Virus record (IMG/VR): IMGVR_UViG_3300035674_000001
Coordinates: 64,001-122,038 of that record
Direction: 5' to 3' (one strand)
Source: a virus
Length of the DNA: 58,038 nt
In this document: one piece after another, positions 30,742-39,292 of the stretch
How positions within the stretch are numbered: the first letter of the stretch is position 1
How the letters are laid out: each line of letters begins with the position of its first letter
The notes under the pieces: generated by a model
Database searches by the model: none
What the model was told of the DNA's origin: nothing
Seen by the model: the letters and a program-made list of their open reading frames with translations, nothing else
Translations under genes and position numbers: made by a program

Positions 30742-32772
30742 ATGATTTCAACCCAACCCGCCAACCAAACCCAGGAATCCACCGAGCAAAGCCAAGAGCA
30801 GGAATACTACACATACCCTGCACCCGACTTTGATGCTTCACAAGAATCTCCTCTGACCGAATATAGTAGGCTTTACCCATTCATCCTCGGACGCTACAAG
30901 AGGGAGTGGGAGAAGAAAGGCGATCCAAATGCACCCTGGTTATTGCTGACACCAGATGAGTGGTATTTACTGGCTCACAAAGACACGCTCTACACAGAGG
31001 CGGAGATCGACCGTATTCAGTACCATGTGATGACGGTTGTTGAGCATAGCGGCAATGACGATGAAGATCCATGCTGGAACATGAGGCAGATTTGCAGCAC
31101 GATGGTAATGTTGCAACTAACTGCATTTGGCATAGCCTCAGGCGCAGGCGCAATTAGAGAAGATTTGCGTAAGCCTGTTGGTTATGAGCCAGCGGAGTTT
31201 GTGAACACGGAAGAAGAAGAGGAGAGCGATATTTGGAAGCCTGATCTAGAGAATAAGGATGGCAACGAAGATGAAGAAGAAGGTGAAGAGCCTTCGTTCT
31301 CTCGCCAGCCAAGGCGACGCAAGCGGCGAGACACTAGTAAGCCAGTATTGATTTTTAGTGTGCTTACAGACCTTCTGAAGAACTCTGCTAAGGGACTAGT
31401 TGATGGCTTCGTTGCTATAAGCAGCCGCAAAAGCAACAGCGAGAAGGGTGAAGGTGGACTTCTGAGTTACCAGCGAGAAAATTTTCCTGAGTGGATTGAG
31501 CGAAGGATGGTTTATGAGAATCCAGCCACCGTAGCTGATGTGCGGGATTATCTTTTACCTTATTTAGGCATTTTCGATAACTTCCAGAAGCGCAAGACAT
31601 ACTCAACTAAAAAAGGTGAAGCACGATACTGCTCGCCTAAGTTCCTTGAGGGATATAACTGGCAGTATGCGGTGGTGGTATACCAGGCTCTAGAAACCAT
31701 TGCTCACTTTAAGTACAAAACCTGGTTTCCTAATGACACACGGGACTTCTACGAGTCGCTACCGAAGCACAAGAATGCCTTCATCTATAACTGCTTCAAT
31801 GAGATGTATCACTCCCATCAATTGACTTATGGCTATTTTTATAAGTCATCTGCTTATCAGTACCCGAACCCTGGCGACAGCTCTTCGAGTTCTGAGACAA
31901 CTTCTAATCCAGCTCAAGATAATACGGCTGAATCTACTGATACGACTCAACCGCATTCGGATCAATATACTGAAGCTTCAGATAAGCCTCAATCAGGCAA
32001 TGACAAACATGATCCTTTTGACACTAAGGCAGATAGCCAGCAGCCGCCTAAACCCCCCAGCGAAGTTAATGAACCTCAAGTTCCTGAGACGCCTCACGAG
32101 AAGAAGGTAGCTCAAAAGCCAATTCCTAAGAGTGAGCGCAATAAGCCGCCAACACAGCCTAACCCTAAACCCCAGAAGAAGTCTGTCAAGACTACAGATC
32201 CTCAGGTTGATACTCAAGACAACCAAGACACTCAGCAGAATGTAGCCGCATTTGTCAACACCTCTCAAGAGTCATCTTTTGCCAAGCAATACAAGAATAC
32301 GCAACAAGACATCCTGCTTGAGAAAAAGTGCCTTGAGTTGCAGGAGCGCTTGGAGGACTGGAAATACGGCAAGATGGAATACTTGCGAGATAAAGACGAC
32401 AGGCACCCTTGGAGCCATGTTCACAGGAATATAGTAGCCTCGCTTCAAGATATTTGCAAAACAGAAGACGGAGATTGTTATATTCCCAACCCTTATGCTT
32501 TCCGCTTGAGATTAAGGGGTATAGCCTCAAATGCAAAGGATAAGGATGGTAATGACAGAGAAGGTTTTGACAATAGAATTTTCTCGAAGTGTTTTGAGCG
32601 GGTTACTTGGATTAACAGTCAAATAAGTAACTTACTTAGTAAATGCTCAATGAGTGCTAGTGGCAAGTATCTTAATGCTAAGGCGCAGGAGTTAGCAGAA
32701 CTTCAAGACAAATTAGCACTTTGGCTTCGTGCTGCAATATCAGGGTTTGAAGCGTTGGAGATTAGGATTTAG
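30742..32772 (+). CDS. Large hypothetical protein with disordered central region
   Basis: Protein of 676 residues. Residues 35-145 are a folded N-terminal domain (EYSRLYPFILGRYKREWEKK, then WLLLTPDEWYLLAHKD). An acidic stretch (EEEEESD, DEEEGEE) leads to a basic KRRD segment, then a helical domain to about 375. Residues 380-520 are a disordered Pro/Gln/Thr/Lys linker, followed by a helical C-terminal domain ending in a coiled coil. No enzyme motif. Unusually GC-rich and repetitive relative to neighbours. Possibly a virion or scaffold protein; not established. It starts behind the hairpin at 30665. Confidence 0.7.
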   Translation: MISTQPANQTQESTEQSQEQEYYTYPAPDFDASQESPLTEYSRLYPFILGRYKREWEKKGDPNAPWLLLTPDEWYLLAHKDTLYTEAEIDRIQYHVMTVVEHSGNDDEDPCWNMRQICSTMVMLQLTAFGIASGAGAIREDLRKPVGYEPAEFVNTEEEEESDIWKPDLENKDGNEDEEEGEEPSFSRQPRRRKRRDTSKPVLIFSVLTDLLKNSAKGLVDGFVAISSRKSNSEKGEGGLLSYQRENFPEWIERRMVYENPATVADVRDYLLPYLGIFDNFQKRKTYSTKKGEARYCSPKFLEGYNWQYAVVVYQALETIAHFKYKTWFPNDTRDFYESLPKHKNAFIYNCFNEMYHSHQLTYGYFYKSSAYQYPNPGDSSSSSETTSNPAQDNTAESTDTTQPHSDQYTEASDKPQSGNDKHDPFDTKADSQQPPKPPSEVNEPQVPETPHEKKVAQKPIPKSERNKPPTQPNPKPQKKSVKTTDPQVDTQDNQDTQQNVAAFVNTSQESSFAKQYKNTQQDILLEKKCLELQERLEDWKYGKMEYLRDKDDRHPWSHVHRNIVASLQDICKTEDGDCYIPNPYAFRLRLRGIASNAKDKDGNDREGFDNRIFSKCFERVTWINSQISNLLSKCSMSASGKYLNAKAQELAELQDKLALWLRAAISGFEALEIRI

Positions 32773-32822
32773 CAGGATTGGTGTGTCTAAATTGGTTAAA
32801 GTACAACTAACTTGAATAATCC

Positions 32823-32850
32823 TTGACTTTTGTTTTTAACCTATTAAACT
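32823..32850 (+). promoter_or_regulatory. TTGACTTT-family promoter
   Basis: CCTTGACTTTTG with TTGACT at 32823-32828 and TAAACT at 32845-32850 (16-bp spacer), 32 bp before the ATG at 32883. A truncated ACTAACTTGA copy lies just upstream. Confidence 0.65.
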
Positions 32851-32882
32851 GAAATAGTAAACAATTCAATTTAGTAGGTTAA

Positions 32883-33191
32883 ATGAATCACGAACAAATT
32901 GAGCGTATTCGGCAACTTTATTCTCAGTTACTTCAGGCTGAGGCTGCGTTTCTAGCTGAACTTAAAAATGAAGGATATGAAACAATAGGTGCAGGGGGTT
33001 TTGATGATGAAGCAAAGTACTACTTGGTTCATCCTGAATATTCAGATAAAGCTAAGGAGAACAGTAATTTTTACGGCATCAATGAAGATTGGCTAAAATC
33101 TTTGTTGGCTGGTGCAGTATTCCAAAGTCCTTCTTTGTATTGGACTGAGCTTAAGCAAGAAGTTAAAAACAAGGAAACAAAACATGACTGA
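32883..33191 (+). CDS. Hypothetical protein
   Basis: Protein of 102 residues, helical N-terminus (EQIERIRQLYSQLLQAEAAF) then Gly/Asp/Tyr-rich. Unknown function. The last bases overlap the next start (ATGACTGA), so it is translationally coupled to the 33184 gene. Confidence 0.65.
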   Translation: MNHEQIERIRQLYSQLLQAEAAFLAELKNEGYETIGAGGFDDEAKYYLVHPEYSDKAKENSNFYGINEDWLKSLLAGAVFQSPSLYWTELKQEVKNKETKHD

Positions 33192-33447
33192 CCACAAAGC
33201 ACTTCAAAGGCAACTCGATGATGCAATTTTTGCACAAACAGATACAGCTCTTCGTGTAAGGATTGCTGAAATTCACAGGCAACTAGCGGCACATGACCCG
33301 GAATACTACTGTTCAGTTATTATCCTTTACTTTGACGGAGGTGGTAAGCTAGCTTTGATAGCACATAATCAAATTGTTAAGTCCTTTGCAGAGTGGAGTA
33401 GCTTGCAAGGAGCTGTTACTGAGTTATCTTCCTTGTTGAAGCGCTAA
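33184..33447 (+). CDS. Hypothetical protein
   Basis: ATG 33184 overlaps the previous stop and follows AAGGAA at 8-10 bases, so I prefer it to the earlier in-frame starts. Eighty-seven residues with an amphipathic N-terminal helix (KALQRQLDDAIFAQTDTALR) and a beta strand (CSVIILYFDGGGKLALIA). No family recognised. A TTGACTTT promoter begins 12 bp after its stop. Confidence 0.65.
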   Translation: MTDHKALQRQLDDAIFAQTDTALRVRIAEIHRQLAAHDPEYYCSVIILYFDGGGKLALIAHNQIVKSFAEWSSLQGAVTELSSLLKR

Positions 33448-33459
33448 CAATCAACTAAC

Positions 33460-33487
33460 TTGACTTTTGCGGTTGTTGCTCTATATT
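33460..33487 (+). promoter_or_regulatory. TTGACTTT-family promoter
   Basis: AATCAACTAACTTGACTTT with TTGACT at 33460-33465 and TATATT at 33482-33487 (16-bp spacer), 36 bp before the ATG at 33524. It has the best -10 of the set. Confidence 0.75.
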
Positions 33488-33523
33488 GAAGTAACAACCG
33501 CATTTTATTAGGTAAACAAAACA

Positions 33524-34435
33524 ATGGCTAAACAAAAACAGCAGCAAAATGTCTACCCTCACGCAAATCTCGATAAGCTTGCCAACTATCAGCTAAAGCT
33601 TTTGGTTGAGCAGTTAAAAGTGGAAAACTGCTACTTAGTTAATGTGCCACTACCTGCTGAGATGCTTAAGTACATCAAGGCGCAGTTTGACATTTTTGAC
33701 ATTATTAAGGTTAATCAGACTAAAAAGAAAGTGGGTAAGCTGTGGTATCAGAATCAAACTTGGCGCATTGAAACACCTGAGGTGTTGTTTGGTGATGATA
33801 TAGACATTCTGATTAGTGGCATAATGGACTGGGTTGAAGATGAGGAAGAGATACCAGATGATAGCGCAAATATTACAACTCAGGAACAAGTAGCTATTGA
33901 AAAGTTTAAGTTACTTACTTCTGCTGATCCTGAGGTAACTAAGCCAATTCAAAACTTAGCAAGTTTGATTAACAAAGGCTTTGCTGCTATTTTTCCAGAA
34001 GATAGTAACTTACCTTTTTACTTGCGAGTCAACGTTAAGTACGATGATGTCTATGAAACAATCCCGTGTTTGATTGTTGAATTGTTCTCTTCCCGTACCG
34101 CTGACAATAAACCAATCAAGTCAATAAAGATTGTTCCTTCTGTTTATTGGAATTCAGGCACTCAAGATGAAGATAGTGAAGACTATGATTCTTGTGATGG
34201 TGACGAGCCAGATTCACCTCCAGACGGGTGGGACAAAGAATGGCAAAATGTTGATTTGTTTGGGTGGAATTGTCCTATTAAAGAAAAGCCTAGCTATGGT
34301 TATTGGGATTTCAATCAGCACTCGACTAGTCATGCAATAACCGCTCATGGTGTTGTTAGCTCCTTAGTCAGCAAAATAATTGCTGACGTTATTTGGGATG
34401 CAAACAGGTCTTCGACTTCTGTTACTAGTGAGTAG
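33524..34435 (+). CDS. Hypothetical protein
   Basis: Protein of 303 residues, alpha/beta overall (LANYQLKLLVEQLKVENCYL, then KKVGKLWYQNQTWRIETP), with an acidic loop (SEDYDSCDGDEPDSPPD) and a Trp-rich end (GWDKEWQNVDLFGWN). No family recognised. Own promoter and strong terminator suggest an independent product; no signal or membrane segment. Confidence 0.68.
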   Translation: MAKQKQQQNVYPHANLDKLANYQLKLLVEQLKVENCYLVNVPLPAEMLKYIKAQFDIFDIIKVNQTKKKVGKLWYQNQTWRIETPEVLFGDDIDILISGIMDWVEDEEEIPDDSANITTQEQVAIEKFKLLTSADPEVTKPIQNLASLINKGFAAIFPEDSNLPFYLRVNVKYDDVYETIPCLIVELFSSRTADNKPIKSIKIVPSVYWNSGTQDEDSEDYDSCDGDEPDSPPDGWDKEWQNVDLFGWNCPIKEKPSYGYWDFNQHSTSHAITAHGVVSSLVSKIIADVIWDANRSSTSVTSE

Positions 34436-34458
34436 TTGACAAACTGACTGACTCGTGA

Positions 34459-34511
34459 TAAACCTGCACTGGCAATTTAATCAAGTTAAGCCAGTGTAGG
34501 TTTATTTTTTG
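34459..34511 (+). terminator. Strong intrinsic terminator
   Basis: TAAACCTGCACTGGC (34459-34473) pairs with GCCAGTGTAGGTTTA (34490-34504; one G-T), followed by TTTTTT. Confidence 0.92.
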
Positions 34512-34540
34512 CTGATTTTTCAAGAAAGTTGAAAAATAGC

Positions 34541-34571
34541 TTGACTTTTAACTAGGTTGCTCAGTTACCAT
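34541..34571 (+). promoter_or_regulatory. TTGACTTT-family promoter
   Basis: GCTTGACTTTTA with TTGACT at 34541-34546; TACCAT at 34566-34571 with a 19-bp spacer is a weak -10. The leader AGCGAGACAAAAACA before the ATG repeats the leader of the 6017 gene. Confidence 0.55.
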
Positions 34572-34616
34572 AGTTGCAGTTACAAAATCTTCAAGTAAAT
34601 AAGCGAGACAAAAACA

Positions 34617-35948
34617 ATGGCAGTAGCTATCCCTATCTCAATGCGAACCTACGCTGACAAAAATAAGAAAGATGTTACACGAGGTAAAGAGATTGTCACA
34701 GTACCTCTGAGCGAGATTTTTGTAGAGCCAGGTTGGAACGTTCGAGTGATGAACGACCGTCTTCGCGCTCACATTGACTGGCTTAAGGTGTCAATTCTTG
34801 AGAATGGTATTCAGGAGGCTCTCTGGGGTTATCCCGTGCAGATAACCGAGGACGACGGTACGGTTGTCCGAAAGATGTGTCCTCTCAATGGACACAACCG
34901 ATATACCGCAGCCAAGGAACTAGAAGATGAGGGACACAAGGGTATACTCGTTCCTTTTACATATAAGGCAAAGTTGACAGAAGAAGAGCGCAAGGCTCTG
35001 ATTTTATCAAGTAACTCAGGTTTGCCTTTAACTGAACTGGAGAAGGCTGAAGTTGTAAGGTATCTAGACAAAAAAGGGTGGTCTATTGACAAGATAGCGG
35101 CTAACTACAATCCCGGAGACGAAAACTTTAGTACTTTTGGAGCAACCGAAGAAGACATACTCAAGAAAGTTAAGGCAAAGATTAAGTGGCTTATTAGTCT
35201 TGGCAGCGCTAGCACCAGTGCCAAAGAATTAGTAGAGGCAGGGGTTGTAGCGCCTACCAATGTAGTAGCTGCAATTAAAGCATTAGGTGACGATCCAGAC
35301 CGGGGTAGCAAGGTAGTTGAGGCAACGGCAATTCTTGCCAAAGCCAACGACCTTACTACTTCGGCTGGCAAGATAACTGGCGCACAGGTCAAAGAAGTAG
35401 TAGAACAGGTACTTGAACTGCCAAACCCTGATGAGGTATTGGATGCCGTGCTAGAGGCGCAGCACAAGGCTGATGAGACAGGCTTGCCAGTACTAGAGGC
35501 TTTACCTCAAGACTTAAAGATTCCTCAACTTACTGAAGATGCAGGAAGACCACGAGGTACAGCCGGGAGTAATAACAAAGACTCGCAATCGAAGCCAACT
35601 AGCAGTAAGCCTAAGAGTCAAGGTGCTAGTATCCAAGCTAAAACAGCCTACCTGTATACTTTAATGCAAGGTCTGTTTGAAGGCGGGAAACTTCTCAACG
35701 TAGTTGAAAACAGCGAGTTGTCTAAGCAGCTTAAGCTACTACCAGCAGATGACTATGCCATTTTTAAACTGGCTAACGGCAAAGTTTGCATTCTTCCTCA
35801 TGAATTCCTGAATAGCCTAGCATTGCCTGGGTATGAAGGCGGGAATCTAGAATTGAATTTGGCAGTTATCGAAGAGCCTGGAAGTACCGAGAGTCAACCA
35901 ACTAACCAAAGTGATGCTGATAATTTGATTGTTGTTGCCAAGCACTAA
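34617..35948 (+). CDS. ParB/Srx-like domain protein
   Basis: Protein of 443 residues. Residues 28-130 match the ParB N-terminal (CTPase/Srx-like) domain: VPLSEIFVEPGWNVR, then PV, then LNGHNRYTAAKEL with the G92-H93-x-R95 motif. Residues about 140-165 (LTELEKAEVVRYLDKKGWSI) may be the helix-turn-helix. The middle is helical, the 330-345 region a Ser/Lys linker, and the C-terminal part a separate domain. No ParA gene lies in this window. On a phage or plasmid it may segregate DNA or regulate transcription; the phased-box elements at 9174 and 38531 are candidate binding sites, but that link is only inference. Confidence 0.82.
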   Translation: MAVAIPISMRTYADKNKKDVTRGKEIVTVPLSEIFVEPGWNVRVMNDRLRAHIDWLKVSILENGIQEALWGYPVQITEDDGTVVRKMCPLNGHNRYTAAKELEDEGHKGILVPFTYKAKLTEEERKALILSSNSGLPLTELEKAEVVRYLDKKGWSIDKIAANYNPGDENFSTFGATEEDILKKVKAKIKWLISLGSASTSAKELVEAGVVAPTNVVAAIKALGDDPDRGSKVVEATAILAKANDLTTSAGKITGAQVKEVVEQVLELPNPDEVLDAVLEAQHKADETGLPVLEALPQDLKIPQLTEDAGRPRGTAGSNNKDSQSKPTSSKPKSQGASIQAKTAYLYTLMQGLFEGGKLLNVVENSELSKQLKLLPADDYAIFKLANGKVCILPHEFLNSLALPGYEGGNLELNLAVIEEPGSTESQPTNQSDADNLIVVAKH

Positions 35949-35968
35949 TTCGTGCTAGTTAGTTGATT

Positions 35969-36006
35969 GAGGGGGTTGGTAAATACTGACCCTCTTTTCT
36001 TTTGCT
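35969..36006 (+). terminator. Intrinsic terminator
   Basis: GAGGG (35969-35973) / CCCTC (35990-35994) followed by TTTTCTTTT; the stem is short. Confidence 0.65.
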
Positions 36007-36080
36007 TTCTAACAGTTAATTGGTAAAATATCAGGGTCACAACATACTTGTAACACTTGATATATAAAGAGTTTGATGTC

Positions 36081-36440
36081 ATGAATAGCGCACGAACAAA
36101 AAGCAACAAACCTAGAAAAGCACTGAAAAGAAATGCTGAAGGTGTAAGGAAGAATAGACGACTCATTAGGTATGCCAGGACAGTCGAGATACTAGTTGAG
36201 CGTCCTAGTAGCTATCAAGAATTGCTAAATTCAGCCAAAGAGTATAAGTCGTTTAATGGCTTGATATCTTATGTGCGGCATACGCTTACTAACTATGAAA
36301 AGATTGGTAAGTCTTTTTACCACATGTTTTCTTGCACCTACGAAGACAGGTTAGAAGCAATGGAGATTTTAAGAGATCGGGTTAACAATATTGCTTACAA
36401 GTTGATTAAAGAATTACAGGAGCAGGACAATTGCGATTAA
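36081..36440 (+). CDS. Hypothetical basic protein
   Basis: Start ATG 36081 (MNSARTKSNKPRKALKRNAE) gives 119 residues; a TTG start at 36057 is less likely. The N-terminal 40 residues are strongly basic (RKNRRLIRYAR), suggesting nucleic-acid binding. The rest is helical (YEDRLEAMEILRDRVNNIAY). No family recognised. Located directly upstream of dnaG with 47 bp between, probably co-transcribed. Confidence 0.7.
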   Translation: MNSARTKSNKPRKALKRNAEGVRKNRRLIRYARTVEILVERPSSYQELLNSAKEYKSFNGLISYVRHTLTNYEKIGKSFYHMFSCTYEDRLEAMEILRDRVNNIAYKLIKELQEQDNCD

Positions 36441-36487
36441 TTTAGTCAACAACTAACTAGCATTTACATCAGAGGAGTATAGCAACT

Positions 36488-38449
36488 GTGCAACAGCAAA
36501 TACTAGGTGAAGTCAACCGAGCCGCTGCTAAGGGGATAATAGCGAACGTTAAACAGATCAAAGAGAGAGTGTGCATTGTTGATGTAATTGGTAATGAGGT
36601 TTACCTAAAAAGAGCAGGTAAGCAATTTGCCGCATGCTGTCCTTTTCACGAAGATAGAACTCCCAGTTTTGTTGTTTTTCCAGACAGTCAGAGATACAAG
36701 TGCTTTGGCTGTGGCGCAAGCGGGGATAGCATTGAGTTTTTGAAAGAATATAAAGGCTACTCGTTTGTAGAAGCCATTGAGAGTCTTGCCAATCTAGCCA
36801 ACTTGTCTGTTGAATTTTCTACTGTTGCTTTATCGCCTGAACGTCAGCAGCAACTAGCAGAAGAGCGTAGCCTCAAAGTAAAACTACAAGAAATCCTAGC
36901 GATGGCTGTGAATCTTTATCAACACCAGCTCTATCGCAACACTGAAATTGTTAGTTACTTGCGAACACGACGTAGGCTTACACCTGAGACTATACAAAGC
37001 TTTAGTTTAGGCTATGCACCCAAAGACAAAGACTTTATTTATCGTGCATTGGCTAAGCAAAGAGGAATAGATCTTAACTCACTTTATCAAGCAGGTCTAA
37101 TAAATAAGAAGAGCGAAGACTTTTTTTCTGACAGGTTGATTATACCTATTTGCAATGCTGAAGGTGTTGTTATTGCTTTGGGTGGCAGAAGTCTTGATGA
37201 GCAAGTAAAACCCAAGTATCTCAATTCTCCAGATAGCTTATTGTTTACTAAGTCATCTTGCTTGTTTGGACTAGACAAGGCTAAGCAAAGCATCAGAAAA
37301 AATGACCAAGTAATTTTGGCAGAAGGGTATTTTGATGTTATGGCGCTACATCAAGTTGGTATAGACAATGCTATTGCCGTCATGGGATCAAGTGTTACTG
37401 AACAGCAGGTTATTCAACTTGCTCGTTATACAAGTAATTTTGTTTTGTGCCTGGACTCAGATCAAGCAGGTAAGGCTTCAACTCAGAAGCTAGGCAGAAG
37501 TGAGTTATTCCGAATATTTGGAGCTTCTCAAGCAGATGTAAGAGTGTTTATCTATCCCGCTTTGCCAGATAACCCGAATAAGCAGGTTAAAGACAGCGAT
37601 GAGTTTTTGAAGCATTACTCTCCAGACAGCTACATAAAGCGAGTGACAGAATCAACTAACTTCCTAGAATGGCTTATTGATGCTAGCCTTAGTGAGTCAT
37701 TTGGTGCCACTGTTTCAGAGGAAACACCTCAGGTATTTGTCTTTAAAGTGAACTTAATAGCAACTTTATTAAGCGCTATAGCGGATAGCACAGTTAAAGG
37801 CTATTATTTAAAATACGCTTCAGGATTGTTAGCAAAAGGCAATTCTAACTTAGAAGTTCACTATTCTAAAATAATAGCGGACAAGATAGAAGAGATAGGG
37901 AAGAAGTCATTACAGCACAAGAGTAGGAGCAAGCTTTGCAAGAGGCAAGGAGAGACAATGCAACCCGTTCGTGATATTAGTAGCTATAGTCCCACTAAGC
38001 TAGAAAGCCTAGAAGAGAAACTGCTTCAGGCTTGGTTGCATTACCCTTGCCACCGGGAGCTAATTTTAGAAGAACTTGAAGAGCGTGGGTTAGGTATCGG
38101 TGACACTCCTGTACACCGAGAGTTGTGGCAGGAGATGATTCGCTCTTATTTAGAGCAGGGTGCTACTGATGACATTACAGATCTGATACTCTACCTAACC
38201 TACTCACTGACCAACACAGACCAAGCCTCACTAATCAAGCTAAAGCGTCTCATGCAAGACGATGGCTCGATGGCATCTCATGCAGCCGTTAGGTCAGTGC
38301 TGGCTCAGCTAGAGCTTTACTACTTGAAGCTTCATTGGCAAACTTGCTCTAATCGATCCAATGACCCCTATTACTGGAGTGAGCTTTCCAAAATTAAGGC
38401 AAGAAGGGATGAGTTGGAGAAAGATATTTTTGCACTGAGCCTCTTCTGA
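36488..38449 (+). CDS. dnaG: DnaG-type DNA primase
   Basis: GTG start at 36488, with AGAGGAG upstream. Bacterial DnaG of 653 residues. The CHC2 zinc finger (C51, H54, then YKCFGCG) is at residues 50-80. The TOPRIM core has AEGYFD (E279) and LCLDSDQAGK. The RNA-polymerase-like region carries FSLGYAPK. The C-terminal 180 residues are the helical domain that normally binds DnaB helicase. All catalytic motifs are intact. The length and sequence are close to a cellular primase, suggesting acquisition from a cyanobacterial host. It probably primes replication of this element. Confidence 0.93.
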   Translation: MQQQILGEVNRAAAKGIIANVKQIKERVCIVDVIGNEVYLKRAGKQFAACCPFHEDRTPSFVVFPDSQRYKCFGCGASGDSIEFLKEYKGYSFVEAIESLANLANLSVEFSTVALSPERQQQLAEERSLKVKLQEILAMAVNLYQHQLYRNTEIVSYLRTRRRLTPETIQSFSLGYAPKDKDFIYRALAKQRGIDLNSLYQAGLINKKSEDFFSDRLIIPICNAEGVVIALGGRSLDEQVKPKYLNSPDSLLFTKSSCLFGLDKAKQSIRKNDQVILAEGYFDVMALHQVGIDNAIAVMGSSVTEQQVIQLARYTSNFVLCLDSDQAGKASTQKLGRSELFRIFGASQADVRVFIYPALPDNPNKQVKDSDEFLKHYSPDSYIKRVTESTNFLEWLIDASLSESFGATVSEETPQVFVFKVNLIATLLSAIADSTVKGYYLKYASGLLAKGNSNLEVHYSKIIADKIEEIGKKSLQHKSRSKLCKRQGETMQPVRDISSYSPTKLESLEEKLLQAWLHYPCHRELILEELEERGLGIGDTPVHRELWQEMIRSYLEQGATDDITDLILYLTYSLTNTDQASLIKLKRLMQDDGSMASHAAVRSVLAQLELYYLKLHWQTCSNRSNDPYYWSELSKIKARRDELEKDIFALSLF

Positions 38450-38487
38450 TTTTCTTCATCTCAATCAACTAACTTGAAAATTCAACA

Positions 38488-38522
38488 CCCACCCCAAAAA
38501 ATAAAGGGGTGGGTTGTTTTTT
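38488..38522 (+). terminator. Strong intrinsic terminator
   Basis: CCCACCCC (38488-38495) / GGGGTGGG (38506-38513), followed by TTGTTTTTT; it ends the dnaG unit. Confidence 0.9.
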
Positions 38523-38530
38523 GGCATTGG

Positions 38531-38680
38531 CTACAACCTATATATATAGAGCATTTCAGCAATTGTAACAAAATATAAACCGCCTTAACCTAATCTTAAA
38601 CTTTCCTATTACTTTCTCTAATGTTTCCGCGAAATTTCTCGGAAAGTTTATGGAAAGATTAAGGAAAGTTTTGTAGCTTG
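38531..38680 (-). repeat. Phased-box element, copy 2
   Basis: Reverse complement of 9174-9334 apart from one missing 11-bp unit and scattered changes. Boxes on the forward strand: CTTTCC at 38601, CTTTCT at 38612, GTTTCC at 38623, then GGAAAG at 38641, 38652 and 38663; 11-bp steps on both sides of a GAAATTTC centre. It lies between the dnaG terminator and the promoter at 38685. Confidence 0.85.
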
Positions 38681-38684
38681 TCAC

Positions 38685-38713
38685 TTGACTTTCATCAAGT
38701 AATAGTAGACAAT
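38685..38713 (+). promoter_or_regulatory. TTGACTTT-family promoter next to the phased-box element
   Basis: CACTTGACTTTC with TTGACT at 38685-38690 and GACAAT at 38708-38713 (17-bp spacer). The GGAAAG boxes end only 17 bp upstream of the -35, so a bound regulator could contact polymerase. Confidence 0.72.
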
Positions 38714-38759
38714 GTTTTTAGTGAAACTCTAGTAAATTCGTTGATTTTTACAATTGACT

Positions 38760-38972
38760 ATGACTACTTTTAAAGCTGCTGATTACCGCCGAATGTTTTT
38801 GGAAAAAATTGGTTTTCCACTTATTCGAGCAAACGCTATCAGATTTGTTTCTGACATAGGCGACCTTTGCAAGGCGGTAAATCTCAGGCGCGTATACGAG
38901 GCGTCTTTAGAGTGGTTAGCTAAGCAGTCAGAGAGTCAGCATGAAAATCAAGTAAGTAGGCTAATGGTCTAA
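38760..38972 (+). CDS. Short paralogue of the J-domain-like protein's N-terminal domain
   Basis: ATG 38760 (MTTFKAADYRRMFLEKIGFP). The 70 residues match residues 8-60 of the 14771 protein (KAADxR..F...IGFPLI.ANA, then D.GDL) and lack its coiled coil and J-domain. It may act as a natural competitor or single-domain form. The 38984 frame follows in the -1 frame and overlaps by a few codons. Confidence 0.7.
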   Translation: MTTFKAADYRRMFLEKIGFPLIRANAIRFVSDIGDLCKAVNLRRVYEASLEWLAKQSESQHENQVSRLMV

Positions 38973-38983
38973 TTGCTTCCTTC

Positions 38984-39217
38984 TTGAAAAACCAGTTTCA
39001 TTCGGAGAACCGTATTGCTGTAGCAATCAACTTTACCAATTTCATGAAGTGGCTCTGGAAGCAGTTCTTGCTGTGGAACGAAACGCATCATTTGCCAGAG
39101 CGTGAAGTTAAAGCTGTGCCTTTTGTACTAGAGAAGGAGTTCGACATGCTATTCCCAGAGCGGCAAGTCCTGGCGTCTGATGATGCTTGCACCCGTTCAT
39201 TAAAGAGCAAGTATTAA
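38984..39217 (+). CDS. Hypothetical protein, TTG or non-canonical start
   Basis: Seventy-seven residues from TTG 38984 (MKNQFHSENRIAVAINFTNF). The frame is open from 38960, has no ATG before residue 21, and is in the -1 frame relative to the 38760 gene. Trp-rich helix (KWLWKQFLLW) then an acidic/hydrophobic C-terminus. Real coding potential seems likely but the start is uncertain. Confidence 0.5.
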   Translation: MKNQFHSENRIAVAINFTNFMKWLWKQFLLWNETHHLPEREVKAVPFVLEKEFDMLFPERQVLASDDACTRSLKSKY

Positions 39218-39219
39218 CC

Positions 39220-39247
39220 TTGACTTTTGCCAAAGCGCTAGTATGCT
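39220..39247 (+). promoter_or_regulatory. TTGACTTT-family promoter
   Basis: ACCTTGACTTTTG with TTGACT at 39220-39225 and TATGCT at 39242-39247 (16-bp spacer), 45 bp before the ATG at 39293. It drives the four-gene unit up to 40480. Confidence 0.68.
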
Positions 39248-39292
39248 AGATAGTGTACTGACACAAATCAACTAAGTTAAACAGATAAACCC

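Noticed and set aside
36488-38449. Host chromosomal origin for the window, based on the cellular-type dnaG
   Set aside because: No other housekeeping genes occur, and small phage-type genes surround it; large phages can carry cellular-type primases.
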